Assembly: GCA_035525785.1 (NCBI GenBank)
Contig: DATLDQ010000126.1
Location: forward strand, 1 to 64,000
Direction of reading: 5' to 3'
DNA length: 64,000 nucleotides
DNA from: CADEED01 sp035525785
Lineage (GTDB): Bacteria > Pseudomonadota > Gammaproteobacteria > Steroidobacterales > Steroidobacteraceae
Part shown: piece after piece, positions 34,951 to 44,388 of the stretch
Layout: each line of letters begins with the position of its first letter
How positions within the stretch are numbered: the stretch's first letter is position 1
Translations under genes and position numbers: made by a program
Notes under the pieces: model-generated
What the model was told of the DNA's origin: nothing
Databases searched by the model: none
The model's input: only the letters and a program-made list of their open reading frames with translations

Positions 34951-36102
34951 CTACTGCAAGGTCGCGCTCGGCAGCGCGGTTTCCACGCCGACTCTGCGCC
35001 GCGCGCCGACCGCCGCCTGGTAGCGGCTCATGAGTGCCTGCAGGGCGCGCGTCCAGCTGTAGTGGGATTCCACGTGGCGGCGCGCCGCCGCGCCGAGCTC
35101 GGCGAGATCACTGTCGTAGAGCGCGCTGACTGCACCGGCGATGCTCGCCGCGGCGATCTCGGGGTCGTCATGCGGCTCCGCGAGGATTCCCACGCCGTCA
35201 TCCACCAGCTCGGGCAGCGCACCGGCGCGCATGGCGACCACTGGCCGGCCGCAGGCCATGGCCTCGAGCACCACCAGGCCGAAGGTCTCGTGCACACCCG
35301 CGTGCACGAAGGCATCCACCGAGGCGAGATAGCTCGCGAGCTGGTGGTTGTCGCGGCAGTACGGAATTCGCGTGACGTTGTCGTGGCGATTCGCCTGATC
35401 GCCGCCGATGAGCAGCAGGTGATAGGGATCGCCAAGCTTGCGGAACGCGTCGGTCAAGACCGGAATGTTCTTCTCGGCGGAGAACCGGCCGGCGAAGGCC
35501 AGGAGGCGGGTGCCGCGCGGCAGACCGAGCTCGGCCACGAGGTCGCGACCGCGACGCGACGGATGAAAGGTGTCGACATCCACGCCCAGCGGTTGCGTCG
35601 TGGCATGAGACACGCCGATGCCGTGCAGGTAGTCGCAGGTATGTTTGCTAGGTGCCAGCACCAGCTCGCAACGCTCGTAGGTCTCACGCACGTACCATTC
35701 GATGAGCTTCTGCACGCCGGCGCCCAGGCGGCGCCCGGCGAGCTGGGGAAAGTTCGAGTGATAGAACGCGATCAGCGGAATGCCGCGCCGTTGCGCCACG
35801 CGCGATGCGGCCCAGGCGGGATGGAAGGCGTCGCCGACTTCGATGAGATCGGGCTCGAGCGCCTCGATGGCGCGCGACCAGCGCAGCGGATTCAGCGGCA
35901 GGCGGTAGTTGAACGTACCGGGCACCCGCTGTCCCGCGACCGTCGAGATGTCACCCGGCACATGTGAGCGAGCTTCCCCGGGCACCACCAGGCTATGCCG
36001 CCAGTTGGTGTGCGCGCGCATCCACTCGTGTTTGGCGAGCAGGTAGCGCTTCACTCCACCGCTGGTAGGAGAGAAGAACAGGGTTGCGTCTACGACATGC
36101 AT
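34951..36102 (-). CDS. Glycosyltransferase family 4 (GT-B)
   Basis: A 383-residue glycosyltransferase. The N-terminal part has SPTSGGVKRYL (acceptor-side glycine loop); the C-terminal Rossmann part has LAFAGRFSAEKNIPVL, GVDVDTFHPSRRG and the retaining-GT4 motif HETFGLVVLEAMACGRPVV. It transfers a sugar from a nucleotide donor in the cytoplasm; sugar and acceptor are unknown. No other polysaccharide genes are next to it. The 74-base gap to the divergent M20 gene may hold both promoters. Confidence 0.92.
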   Translation of the reverse strand: MHVVDATLFFSPTSGGVKRYLLAKHEWMRAHTNWRHSLVVPGEARSHVPGDISTVAGQRVPGTFNYRLPLNPLRWSRAIEALEPDLIEVGDAFHPAWAASRVAQRRGIPLIAFYHSNFPQLAGRRLGAGVQKLIEWYVRETYERCELVLAPSKHTCDYLHGIGVSHATTQPLGVDVDTFHPSRRGRDLVAELGLPRGTRLLAFAGRFSAEKNIPVLTDAFRKLGDPYHLLLIGGDQANRHDNVTRIPYCRDNHQLASYLASVDAFVHAGVHETFGLVVLEAMACGRPVVAMRAGALPELVDDGVGILAEPHDDPEIAAASIAGAVSALYDSDLAELGAAARRHVESHYSWTRALQALMSRYQAAVGARRRVGVETALPSATLQ

Positions 36103-36176
36103 GTTTGCTTCTTCTGCGGTTCGTCAGTATCCGGGCGTTGCAGAGGTGCGACCAGTCAGCGCAGACTGGGTTCCCT

Positions 36177-37514
36177 ATGTCGAAATCCACCTACAAGTCA
36201 CCACCCGGATCAACATGGGTGGCAATCATCGCGCTTTTGGTTTCATCCGGCACCGCTGCCGCCGCCGACGTCGAGTCGGTCATCGAGAAGGAAACCGGCG
36301 CCGTCGACGCGAAGATCATCGCCTGGCGCCGCGATTTTCACCAGAACCCGGAGCTTTCCAACCGCGAAACGCGCACATCGAGGCTCGTCGCCGAACACCT
36401 GAAGAAGTTGGGGCTCACGGTCGAGACGGGCATCGCCCGGACGGGTGTCGTCGCCCTGCTCGAGACGGGCAAGCCGGGTCCGACGATCGCGCTGCGTGCC
36501 GACATGGACGCGCTGCCCGTGGTGGAACGCACCGACGTGCCGTTCCGGTCGACGGCCAGGGCTAACTATCGCGGCGAGGAGGTGGGCGTCATGCACGCCT
36601 GCGGCCACGACGCGCACACGGCCGTGCTCATGGGTGTCGCCGAGGCGCTGGTCAAGGCGAAAGGCGGGTTGCGCGGCAACGTGCTGTTCGTGTTCCAGCC
36701 CGCCGAGGAAGGCGCGCCTCCCGGTGAAGTGGGTGGCGCATCCGAGATGCTCAAGGCCGGCATCTTCGACAAGTACAAGCCCGAGGTCGCCATCGGCTCG
36801 CATGCCTGGGCCAGCCTGAACACGGGCGACATCGGCTATCGCGTGGGTCCGCTCATGGCCGACTCGAACATCTGGCGCATCGTCGTCAAGGGCAAACAAT
36901 CACACGGCTCGCGGCCGTGGAACGGCGTCGACCCGATCCTCGTCGCCTCGCAGATCGTCACCTCGTTGAATACCATCGTGTCGCGCCAGGTCGACATCAC
37001 CGACAATCCGGCGGTGCTGTCGGTGGGCATCATCAAGGGTGGCGTCCGCAACAACATCATCCCCGAGAGCGCCGAGATGATCGGCACCCTGCGCACGTTC
37101 ACGCCCGACCAGAAAGCGAAGATCGTCGCCGGCATGAAGCGCATGGCGGAAAACGTCGCCGCCGCCTCCGGCGCCACCGCCGAGTTCGAGCTCGACAAGT
37201 ACAACAACCCCGTCGTCGTCAACGAGCCCAAGGTCACGGAGAAGCTGCTGCCCGTGCTCGAGCGCGTCGCCGGCAAGGACCATGTGAAAGTGGTGCCGCT
37301 GGTCACCGGCTCCGAGGATTTCGCCTACTTCGCGCAGAAGGTGCCGAGCTTCTTTTTCTTCTACGGTGTGACCCCCAAAGGCAAGGACGCTGCTGCCGCG
37401 CCGTCCAACCATTCGCCGGAGTTCTACCTCGACGAGGCGGCCATTCCGCTGGCGACGCGAGCCATGACGGGGGTCGTGGTGGCCTACCAGCGTGATGGGG
37501 CAGGGCTGAAGTGA
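36177..37514 (+). CDS. M20 family amidohydrolase, exported
   Basis: A 445-residue zinc amidohydrolase of the M20D (IAA-amino acid hydrolase / hippurate hydrolase) type. Signal peptide at about 10-30 (STWVAIIALLVSSGTAAAA). Metal ligands lie in HACGHDAHTAVLMG and PAEEGAPPGE, with the lid domain beginning near SHAWASLNTG. It cleaves N-acyl amino acids or similar amides in the periplasm; the substrate is unknown. The ATG at 36177 is the one right before the signal peptide. Confidence 0.9.
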   Translation: MSKSTYKSPPGSTWVAIIALLVSSGTAAAADVESVIEKETGAVDAKIIAWRRDFHQNPELSNRETRTSRLVAEHLKKLGLTVETGIARTGVVALLETGKPGPTIALRADMDALPVVERTDVPFRSTARANYRGEEVGVMHACGHDAHTAVLMGVAEALVKAKGGLRGNVLFVFQPAEEGAPPGEVGGASEMLKAGIFDKYKPEVAIGSHAWASLNTGDIGYRVGPLMADSNIWRIVVKGKQSHGSRPWNGVDPILVASQIVTSLNTIVSRQVDITDNPAVLSVGIIKGGVRNNIIPESAEMIGTLRTFTPDQKAKIVAGMKRMAENVAAASGATAEFELDKYNNPVVVNEPKVTEKLLPVLERVAGKDHVKVVPLVTGSEDFAYFAQKVPSFFFFYGVTPKGKDAAAAPSNHSPEFYLDEAAIPLATRAMTGVVVAYQRDGAGLK

Positions 37515-37543
37515 AGAGTGCGCGGCGGGCCCACGCGCAGGGT

Positions 37544-38143
37544 TGAGTTCGCTTTTCGCCGGGCCATTCGGGTGATTGGAGCCGCCAGATTGCGGGCCGC
37601 CGCCGTGCGGTGCGCGGAAGACACCTGACCGGTGGCCTGCAGGTAGCTAGCCTAGGCTCCAATTGGTTCGGAGAGCGGCTTCGTGCCTTGCGAATGGGGT
37701 GCCCCGGCCCGCTCACTCAACCCTGCGCATGGACCCACCGCGCACGGCACCTACCTACAGCCAGCGCGCCAGTTTCTAGCGAACGCGGTTCGACCCTGGG
37801 AGTCGGAAAAAACCGGGCCTCGAATGTGGATAGGAGGCCGAGGTCGCGCGGCTTCGCTCTCGCGACTCTTCTCTCTCCCACCCAACAGCAGGGGCCAACC
37901 CGACCTGTCTAGAGGACTCCGTCGCGAGTAGAGCGGATCGCTCGCAACGCACGGCGTGCGTGCATGAATGAGCGAGCGGCCCGGGGCACCCCATTCGCAA
38001 AGCACGAAGCCGCTCTCCGAAACAACCGGAGCCTAGGCTAACTACCTGCAGGCCACCGGTCAGGTGTCTTCCGCGCACCGCTGGGCGGCGGCCCGCAATC
38101 TGGCGATGCCAAACCCCGAATGGCCCGGCGAAAAGCGAGCTCA
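37544..38143. repeat. 600-bp inverted-repeat (palindromic) element
   Basis: Two arms of about 177 bases, 37544-37720 and 37967-38143, are nearly exact reverse complements (for example GACACCTGACCGGTGGCCTG and GAGAGCGGCTTCGTGC recur inverted), with roughly 10% differences. The 246-base centre contains more hairpins: GGCCTC/GAGGCC with a 12-base loop at 37816-37839, GTCGCG/CGCGAC with a 12-base loop at 37843-37866, and CGCTCGC/GCGAGCG at 37939-37978. It fills the 669-base gap between convergent genes (M20 hydrolase and molybdoenzyme). No gene with good coding character lies in it; reading frames present share peptides because the arms are copies. It could be a mobile non-autonomous element or a strong bidirectional terminator. 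Confidence 0.85.
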
Positions 38144-38183
38144 TTCATGCGCGCGCGACGGGCGTTACCGCGCGCCCGCCCCC

Positions 38184-40328
38184 TCACACCAGATTCTTCA
38201 AAATCGGCAGCCTGCGAATCCGCCTGCCTGTCGCCGCATGAATTGCATTTGCGACGGCGGGCGCGATCGGTGGCGTGCCCGGCTCTCCAGCTCCGCCCAT
38301 GTTTGCCCCGCTGTTCACGATCGTCACGTGGATCGCCGGGGCCTCGCTGATGCGCAGGATCTGGTAGTCGTGGAAGTTGCTCTGGTCCACTTTGCCGTCG
38401 GTGAACGTGATTTCACCGTACAACGCCGCAGTCAAACCGTAGTTGATCGCGCTTTCCATCTGCGCCTTGACGCCTTCCGGGTGCACGGCGAAACCGCAAT
38501 CGATGGCGCACCAGACATCGTGCACTCGGACGTGGCCGTTTTCGACCGACACCTCTGCCACCTGCGCGACGATGCTGCCGAACGACTCATGGACGGCCAC
38601 ACCGCGCCCGCGACCCGGAGCCGGCGGCGAAGACCAGTGGCTGGCCTCCGCCACCGCGTTCAACAAGGCGAGGTGCCGCGGCTTGTCAGCCAACAACTTG
38701 CGCCGCAGCTCGACGGGATCGTGACCACCGAGTGCGGCCAGCTCATCGATGGCGCAATTCACGGTGAAGCCCGTGTGCGAATGGCCGACCGACCGCCACC
38801 ACAACACGGGCACCGGCGCCTGCGCGTCGTGCGCATCCACGAACAGGTTCGGGATGTCGTAGATCATGTCGGACGCGCCTTCGGTGCTCGACTGGTCGAA
38901 GAGCTGGCCTTTGGGGATGAAGCCATCCGTCCATCCGCCGCGTAGCACGCCCTGGCTCACGATGGTCTGCTGCCAGGCCACGGGCATGCCCGATTCGTCG
39001 ACGCCGCCGCGCACGCGCGACATCACGAACGGGCGATAGTGCATGCCACGTACGTCATCCTCGCGCGTCCAGGTGACGAGCACCGGCTTGCCCGCGGCCC
39101 GGGAGGCGTGCGCCGCATCCACGGCGACCTCCGAGTGGCGTTGCGCACGGCGACCGAACCCGCCACCGAGGAACTGCGAGTGCACGACGACCTTCGCGGG
39201 GTCGAATCCCAGCGCCTGGGCCACGGCATCGCGATCCGGGCCCTGCATCTGCGTGCCGAGATAGAGATCGCACCCGTCGGCGCGCGCATCCGCGAGGCAA
39301 TTCAGCGGCTCCATGGGTGAGTGCGCGAGATAGGGCAGCTCGTACTCGACGTCGAATTTTTTCGCGGCGCGACGCAACGCGCCCTTGGCATCGCCTTTCT
39401 GACCGGCCACGGCGCCCGCCGTATTGCACAGCCGTTGATACTCGCGGCGCTGCGCTGCCGTCGAGAATTGCTTGTTGGCACCTTCATCCCAGTCGAGGCC
39501 GAGCGCATCGCGGCCCCGCTTGGCCGCGAACGTGGTGGTGCCATACACGGCGATGCCGCCGGGGATTTCCCGCACGTCGACTACACCGGGCACGGCGCGC
39601 GCGGCGGCATCGTCCATCTTCACGAGCTTCGCGCCGATCACGGCGGGACGCGCGATCACGGCGAACAACATGCCGGGCAGCCGCGTATCGATGCCGAACT
39701 TTGCGCTGCCGTCGGTCTTCATGGGCGTGTCGAGGCGCTTCTGCGGCTTGCCGAGATAACGGAAGCTCGCCGGATCCTTGAGCGGCACTTTCTGTGGCAC
39801 CGGCAGCTTCGACGCCGCGTCCGCGAGCTGGCCGTAACTCGCCGACTTCGAGCCGTGGAACACCTTGCCGTCTTCGGTGCGAAGCTCGTTCACCGGTACC
39901 TGCCAGTGCTGCGCGGCCGCGGCGAGCAGCATCGCGCGTGCGCTGGCGCCGGCCTCGCGCAACTGCGGATACGTAGTGCTGGTGCTCATGCTGCCGCCGG
40001 TGAACTGCATCGGCATGAACGGCACGTTGAACGCGGGATTGGCACCGGCGAGCTCGACCTTGACGCGGCCGGGGTCGATGTCGAGCTCCTCGGCCACCAC
40101 CATGGCCAGCCCGGTGTACACGCCCTGGCCCATCTCGGCCTTGCCGACGATTACCGTCACCGTGTCATCGGACGCCACCCGCAGGAAGGCGTTGGGTTGA
40201 AACGTCGCACCGGTGGCCGGCAGCTTGCCGAATTTGTTTTCCGCGAAACGGATGCCGAGGTACAGGCCGCCACCGACCACGGCGCCGGCGATCAGGAAAT
40301 TGCGGCGTGAAGCAGAGGGAGTGTTCAT
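38184..40328 (-). CDS. Orphan molybdopterin-binding large subunit of a xanthine-dehydrogenase-family enzyme (IorB-like)
   Basis: A 714-residue protein of the aldehyde oxidase / isoquinoline 1-oxidoreductase beta type. It starts with a twin-arginine signal (SASRRNFLIAGAVVGGG), so it is exported folded. GGGFGRRAQRHSEVAVDAA and AIDCGFAVHPEG are cofactor-contacting segments, and GGAGEPGTPPIAPAV near the end carries the likely catalytic Glu. The small 2Fe-2S subunit normally encoded next to it is absent: the neighbours are the inverted-repeat element and a divergent gene. Reaction: hydroxylation of an N-heterocycle or aldehyde; substrate unknown. Confidence 0.9.
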   Translation of the reverse strand: MNTPSASRRNFLIAGAVVGGGLYLGIRFAENKFGKLPATGATFQPNAFLRVASDDTVTVIVGKAEMGQGVYTGLAMVVAEELDIDPGRVKVELAGANPAFNVPFMPMQFTGGSMSTSTTYPQLREAGASARAMLLAAAAQHWQVPVNELRTEDGKVFHGSKSASYGQLADAASKLPVPQKVPLKDPASFRYLGKPQKRLDTPMKTDGSAKFGIDTRLPGMLFAVIARPAVIGAKLVKMDDAAARAVPGVVDVREIPGGIAVYGTTTFAAKRGRDALGLDWDEGANKQFSTAAQRREYQRLCNTAGAVAGQKGDAKGALRRAAKKFDVEYELPYLAHSPMEPLNCLADARADGCDLYLGTQMQGPDRDAVAQALGFDPAKVVVHSQFLGGGFGRRAQRHSEVAVDAAHASRAAGKPVLVTWTREDDVRGMHYRPFVMSRVRGGVDESGMPVAWQQTIVSQGVLRGGWTDGFIPKGQLFDQSSTEGASDMIYDIPNLFVDAHDAQAPVPVLWWRSVGHSHTGFTVNCAIDELAALGGHDPVELRRKLLADKPRHLALLNAVAEASHWSSPPAPGRGRGVAVHESFGSIVAQVAEVSVENGHVRVHDVWCAIDCGFAVHPEGVKAQMESAINYGLTAALYGEITFTDGKVDQSNFHDYQILRISEAPAIHVTIVNSGANMGGAGEPGTPPIAPAVANAIHAATGRRIRRLPILKNLV

Positions 40329-40368
40329 GAGACCTCGCGATGATGGCCGATGTTAATGTACCGGCCAA

Positions 40369-41793
40369 ATGCAGTTGGAATTCTTTGGAGCGGCCGGCGA
40401 GGTCACGGGTTCATGCCACATCCTGCGGGTGGCGGGCGCGGAGTTGCTGCTCGACTGCGGCATGATCCAGGGCGGCCGAGACGCGCCCGAGCGCAACCGG
40501 CTGCCATTTCCGTTCGACGCCACGCGCATCGACGCCGTGGTGCTCAGCCACGCGCACGTCGACCACTGCGGCCGGCTGCCGTTGCTGGTGAAGCGTGGCT
40601 TCCGCGGCCCTATCTACACGAACGCGGCCTGCGCCGAACTCGTGCCCATCCTGCTCAAGGACTCCGCGCAACTCGCGATGCGTGAGGCTGAGCGAGCGAA
40701 CCGCGGGCTGCCGCCCGAGCGGCGCGCCGAGCCGTTGTTCGACCTCGACGACGTGGACCGGACGCTGCGGCTCGTGAAGCCCATCGCCTACGATGCGCCC
40801 ATCGAGGTGCTGCCCGGCGTCATCGTCCGGGTGCGCGACGCCGGCCACATCATAGGATCCTCGAGCATCGAGCTCGTCGTCAGCGAGAGCGGCGTCTCGC
40901 GCAAGATCGTGTTCTCGGGCGATCTCGGCCAGTACGACACACCCATACTCAAGGATCCGTGGCGCTTCGAGTCCGCGGACCTGGTGCTCATGGAGAGCAC
41001 CTACGGCAACCGCCGGCATCGCGGGCGTGACGACACCGAGCGCGAGCTCGGCGCCATACTCGCGGCGGCGCAACGTGATGGCGGCAACATACTGATACCC
41101 GCGTTCGCCATCGGCCGCAGCCAGGAGCTGCTCTATCTACTGGCGAAGCACTACGCCGAGTGGCACGTCGACCGCTGGAAGATATTCCTCGACAGCCCCA
41201 TGGCCATTGCCGCGAGCCGCGTGTACTGGCGGCACCCGGACCGCTACGACGAAGACGCCGCACGGCTGCGCGCGGGCTTTCGCGGCATGCCGCCACTGCC
41301 CAACCTGGTGCTCTGCGAGACGGCCGACGATTCGCGCGCGATCAACGACGTGCGCAGCGGCGCCATCATCATCGCCGGCAGCGGCATGGCCAATGGCGGG
41401 CGCATCCTCCATCACCTCGCGCACAATCTGGAACGGCCCGAGTGCCACGTGATCATCGTCGGGTTCCAGGCGCCCGGCACCCTGGGCCGTCGTCTCGTCG
41501 ACCTCGAGCCCGAGGTGTTCATCCACGGAAGGCGCGTGCGCCGCGCGTCTCAGGTGCACACACTCGGCGGACTCTCGGCGCATGGCGACCAGTCGGACCT
41601 GTTGCGATGGTATGACAGCTTCACGCCGCGGCCCCCGGTGTACCTCGTGCATGGTGAAGAACCGGCCGCCGAGGCGCTGGCCGAAAAACTGCGTGAACGC
41701 GGTGCGGCGGCGACTGTCACAAGGCCGGGACTCGTGGTGGATCTCGCAAAACCCGACGAACTGCCGACACGGCCATCGACGCCTGCGCTCTAA
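40369..41793 (+). CDS. Metallo-beta-lactamase / beta-CASP RNA-processing-type hydrolase
   Basis: A 474-residue two-domain protein. The MBL domain has SHAHVDHCG (HxHxDH), DAGHIIGSSSIEL and FSGDLG. The inserted beta-CASP domain is marked by LMESTYGNR, IPAFAIGRSQELLYLL and IIIAGSGMANGGRILHHL; the C-terminal GLSAHGDQSDLL supplies the last ligand (RMMBL). Such proteins are RNA endo/exonucleases (CPSF73/YhfA type). It is divergent from the molybdoenzyme gene. Confidence 0.93.
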   Translation: MQLEFFGAAGEVTGSCHILRVAGAELLLDCGMIQGGRDAPERNRLPFPFDATRIDAVVLSHAHVDHCGRLPLLVKRGFRGPIYTNAACAELVPILLKDSAQLAMREAERANRGLPPERRAEPLFDLDDVDRTLRLVKPIAYDAPIEVLPGVIVRVRDAGHIIGSSSIELVVSESGVSRKIVFSGDLGQYDTPILKDPWRFESADLVLMESTYGNRRHRGRDDTERELGAILAAAQRDGGNILIPAFAIGRSQELLYLLAKHYAEWHVDRWKIFLDSPMAIAASRVYWRHPDRYDEDAARLRAGFRGMPPLPNLVLCETADDSRAINDVRSGAIIIAGSGMANGGRILHHLAHNLERPECHVIIVGFQAPGTLGRRLVDLEPEVFIHGRRVRRASQVHTLGGLSAHGDQSDLLRWYDSFTPRPPVYLVHGEEPAAEALAEKLRERGAAATVTRPGLVVDLAKPDELPTRPSTPAL

Positions 41794-41811
41794 CTCATAG
41801 AACCAAATCGC

Positions 41812-43083
41812 ATGAACCAGAAAAAACCGTGGTTTCCAGTCAACGGCGCCGAAGCGCGCATCGTCATCACCGGATTCTTCCTGCTGTTCTGCGTGCTCGG
41901 TGGCTACTTCGCGGTGCGCCCCGTGCGCGAAACCGTGGGCACGGTCATCGGTCGCGCGGCCACCCAGGATCTCTGGTTCTTCACCGCGGTGTTCGCGATC
42001 CTCATCGTGCCGTTCTACGGAATGCTGGTGGCCAATGTCCGGCGCGCGGTGCTCATGCCGGTCATCTACGGCTTCATGTCCGTGGCGTTCGTGTTCACGG
42101 CGCAGCTGTTCGCATACGGGCCCCCGGGGCCCATCACGGCGCGCATCTTCTATGTCGCGATCAGTGTGCTCAACCTGCTGCTGGTGTCGGCGTTCTGGAG
42201 CTTCATCCTCGAGATCCTTTCGAAGGAGCAGAGCAAACGCCTGATCAGCTGGATCGCCGCCGGCGGCACGCTCGGCGCCCTCGTGGGCCCCGCGCTCACC
42301 GCGCTGTTCGTGAAGAAAATCGGCATGTCGGGCGTACTGTACCTGGGCGCCGGCATGTACCTCGTCGCCATCATCCTGCAGCGGGTGCTCATGGCCGAGT
42401 GGCGCCGCATTTCGCCGGACGCTGCCACCGGCTCGGGGCAGCAATCAGAGCGCGAGCGCGCGCTCGGCGGCAACCCGTTCGCGGGCTTCATGCTGGTGCT
42501 GCGGAACAAGTATCTGCTGGGCATCGCCCTCTTCATCGCCGGCATCTCCGCGATCAATACCTTCCTGTATTTCGAGCAGCTCGAAATGGTGGAAAAGCAG
42601 TTCGAAGAACTGGCGGCGCGCACCCAGGTCTTCGCCAGCCTCGACGTCACCGTGCAGGTGCTCGTGATGATCACGCAACTCACGCTCACGGGCTTCATCG
42701 CGACGCGGCTGGGCGTGATCGCATTGCTGGTCATCATTCCCGTCGTCATGGTGTTCGGGCTCACGGTGTATGCGACGTTCGGCACGTTCAGCGTGCTGGC
42801 CGTGGCCATGGTGGTGCGCCGCTGGGGAGAGTACGCGTTCATCCGCCCGGGCCGCGAGATGCTGTTCAGCGTCGTGGACAGGGAGAGCAAGTACAAGGCG
42901 AAGAACGTCTGCGACGTCGCCGTGTATCGCACCGCGGATGCGGCATTCGCGCAGATCAAGAAGCTGCTCGACGGCATCGGCATGGGCGCCGCGGCACAGG
43001 CGATGACCGCCGCCGTGGTCGCCGCGCTCTGGGCTTTCAACGGCTGGTGGTTAGGCCGCCGCCACGAGAAAGAGAAGAGCTAG
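41812..43083 (+). CDS. Twelve-helix transporter of the MFS / ADP-ATP-translocase-like type
   Basis: A 423-residue inner membrane protein with about twelve hydrophobic segments. The first helix region LGGYFAVRPVRETVGTVIG resembles the YYxLRPVRD signature of the NTP/NTP exchange (Tlc-like) branch often annotated in free-living proteobacteria as MFS transporter. Substrate unknown and not necessarily a nucleotide. It starts 18 bases after the nuclease gene. Confidence 0.78.
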   Translation: MNQKKPWFPVNGAEARIVITGFFLLFCVLGGYFAVRPVRETVGTVIGRAATQDLWFFTAVFAILIVPFYGMLVANVRRAVLMPVIYGFMSVAFVFTAQLFAYGPPGPITARIFYVAISVLNLLLVSAFWSFILEILSKEQSKRLISWIAAGGTLGALVGPALTALFVKKIGMSGVLYLGAGMYLVAIILQRVLMAEWRRISPDAATGSGQQSERERALGGNPFAGFMLVLRNKYLLGIALFIAGISAINTFLYFEQLEMVEKQFEELAARTQVFASLDVTVQVLVMITQLTLTGFIATRLGVIALLVIIPVVMVFGLTVYATFGTFSVLAVAMVVRRWGEYAFIRPGREMLFSVVDRESKYKAKNVCDVAVYRTADAAFAQIKKLLDGIGMGAAAQAMTAAVVAALWAFNGWWLGRRHEKEKS

Positions 43084-43178
43084 CGCCGGTCGGCGGATGC
43101 CGCCGATTGCCATCGGACGGCAGCTTTACCGGGCGCCCGGCGCGCAACTTCGCCCGCAGCTGTGGTGTCGTTCGGGAC

Positions 43179-43376
43179 ATGCCCTCGAGCGTCATCCGCC
43201 ATTTCTGGTACGACCCGGCGCATCACAAGATGGACGTGGTGTTCACATCCGGTGCGCGCTACACGTATTACGACGTTCCGGAGGACACCTATCGCTCCAT
43301 GAAGCGTTCGTTCTCCAAGGGGCAATATTTCAACGTGAACATCCGTGACCGTTATCGTCACTCCCGCGAGAATTGA
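43179..43376 (+). CDS. KTSC domain protein
   Basis: A 65-residue protein (MPSSVIRHFWYDPAHHKMDV start) with VFTSGARYTYYDVPEDTY and SKGQYFNVNIRDRYRH, a typical stand-alone KTSC domain, a small beta fold found fused to lysyl-tRNA-synthetase-like or nucleic-acid proteins. Function unknown. It is too short for common length cut-offs but overlaps the AlkB start (TGATG), supporting both. Confidence 0.82.
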   Translation: MPSSVIRHFWYDPAHHKMDVVFTSGARYTYYDVPEDTYRSMKRSFSKGQYFNVNIRDRYRHSREN

Positions 43377-43957
43377 TGGCACGCGCAGCTCGGGCCCCCG
43401 GCCAGGCCAGCCTCTTCGATGCGTCGCCCCCGGGCCTGCAGACACGCGCGGACTTCATCAGTGTCGCCGAGGAACAGGCGCTGCTCGAACGATTCGAGTC
43501 GCTGCAGTTCCAGCCTTTCGCGTTCCAGGGCTGGTTCGGCAAGCGTGAGACCGTGTCCTTCGGCTGGCGCTACGACTTCAACGACGCGCGCGTGCACCCC
43601 GCGCCGCCCATCCCGGATTTCCTGCTGCCTTTGCGCGCCCGCGCCGCGGACTTCGCGGTCCTGCCCGCCAGCGCGCTCGAGCAGGCGCTGGTGGTCCGCT
43701 ACGACGTGGGCGCCGCCATCGGTTGGCATCGTGACCGCCCGGTGTTCGACAAGGTCGTGGGGATCTCGCTGCTGTCGGCCTGCGTGCTGCGTTTCCGTCG
43801 GCGCGACGGGCGCGCGTTTCAGCGCCACGCGGTCGACGCGGCACCGCGATCCGCGTACCTGCTGGAGGGCGAAATCCGCAAGGATTGGGAGCACAGCATC
43901 GCGCCCGTGGAGACGCGGCGCTTCTCGATAACCTTCCGCAGCCGGAGCAAGGCGTGA
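43376..43957 (+). CDS. AlkB-family 2-oxoglutarate/Fe(II) dioxygenase
   Basis: A 193-residue dioxygenase. The HxD part of the iron triad is in GWHRDRPVFD; the distal histidine is in DWEHSIAPVETRRFSITFR, where the two arginines bind 2-oxoglutarate. Family members demethylate alkylated DNA or RNA bases; this short form may also act on protein. The ATG overlaps the KTSC stop, and its own end overlaps the next GTG (GTGA), so three genes are coupled. Confidence 0.88.
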   Translation: MARAARAPGQASLFDASPPGLQTRADFISVAEEQALLERFESLQFQPFAFQGWFGKRETVSFGWRYDFNDARVHPAPPIPDFLLPLRARAADFAVLPASALEQALVVRYDVGAAIGWHRDRPVFDKVVGISLLSACVLRFRRRDGRAFQRHAVDAAPRSAYLLEGEIRKDWEHSIAPVETRRFSITFRSRSKA

Positions 43958-44388
43958 GAGCGGGGCCAGACCTCACCGGCGGCTGCGCCTGTGGCGCCGT
44001 GCGCTACCGCCTCGCGTCGGTGCCATTCGACGCGGGGTATTGCCATTGCGAACTCTGCCGGCGATCGAGCGGCGCCCCGCTGCTGGCTTTCGCGACGGTG
44101 CCGCAGGCGGACTTCGTGGTCATACAGGGCGCTGCCCGGCGCCGCCGCTCGACGTCCTTCGGTGAACGCGGATTCTGCGCGGACTGCGGCACACAGCTGA
44201 CGATGCATGTGGATCATCAGCCCGACACCATCGACTTCACGCTGTGTTCGCTGGACCGGCCCGATGCGGTTATCCCCGGGTTCCACCTTTATTTCGCGAG
44301 CAGGCCCGCGTGGTTCGATGTCCGGGATTCATTGCCGCGGCACGACCGGTTGCGCCCGGATACCCGCGGGCTTGCGCCCCAGACCTGA
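43954..44388 (+). CDS. GFA family (glutathione-dependent formaldehyde-activating / CENP-V-like) protein
   Basis: A 144-residue zinc protein with the GFA cysteine pattern: GGCACGAVRYRL, YCHCELCRRSSG and GFCADCGTQL. Family members include glutathione-dependent formaldehyde-activating enzyme homologues; most are uncharacterised. The GTG start overlaps the AlkB stop. Its stop codon lies in a short palindrome shared with the convergent signalling operon. Confidence 0.88.
   Translation: MRAGPDLTGGCACGAVRYRLASVPFDAGYCHCELCRRSSGAPLLAFATVPQADFVVIQGAARRRRSTSFGERGFCADCGTQLTMHVDHQPDTIDFTLCSLDRPDAVIPGFHLYFASRPAWFDVRDSLPRHDRLRPDTRGLAPQT

Noticed and set aside
37610..38144. Overlapping reading frames on both strands in the palindromic region, sharing a GERLRALRMGCPGPL peptide
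   Set aside because: The shared peptide comes from the two inverted arms of the repeat, not from related genes; no start signal or domain.
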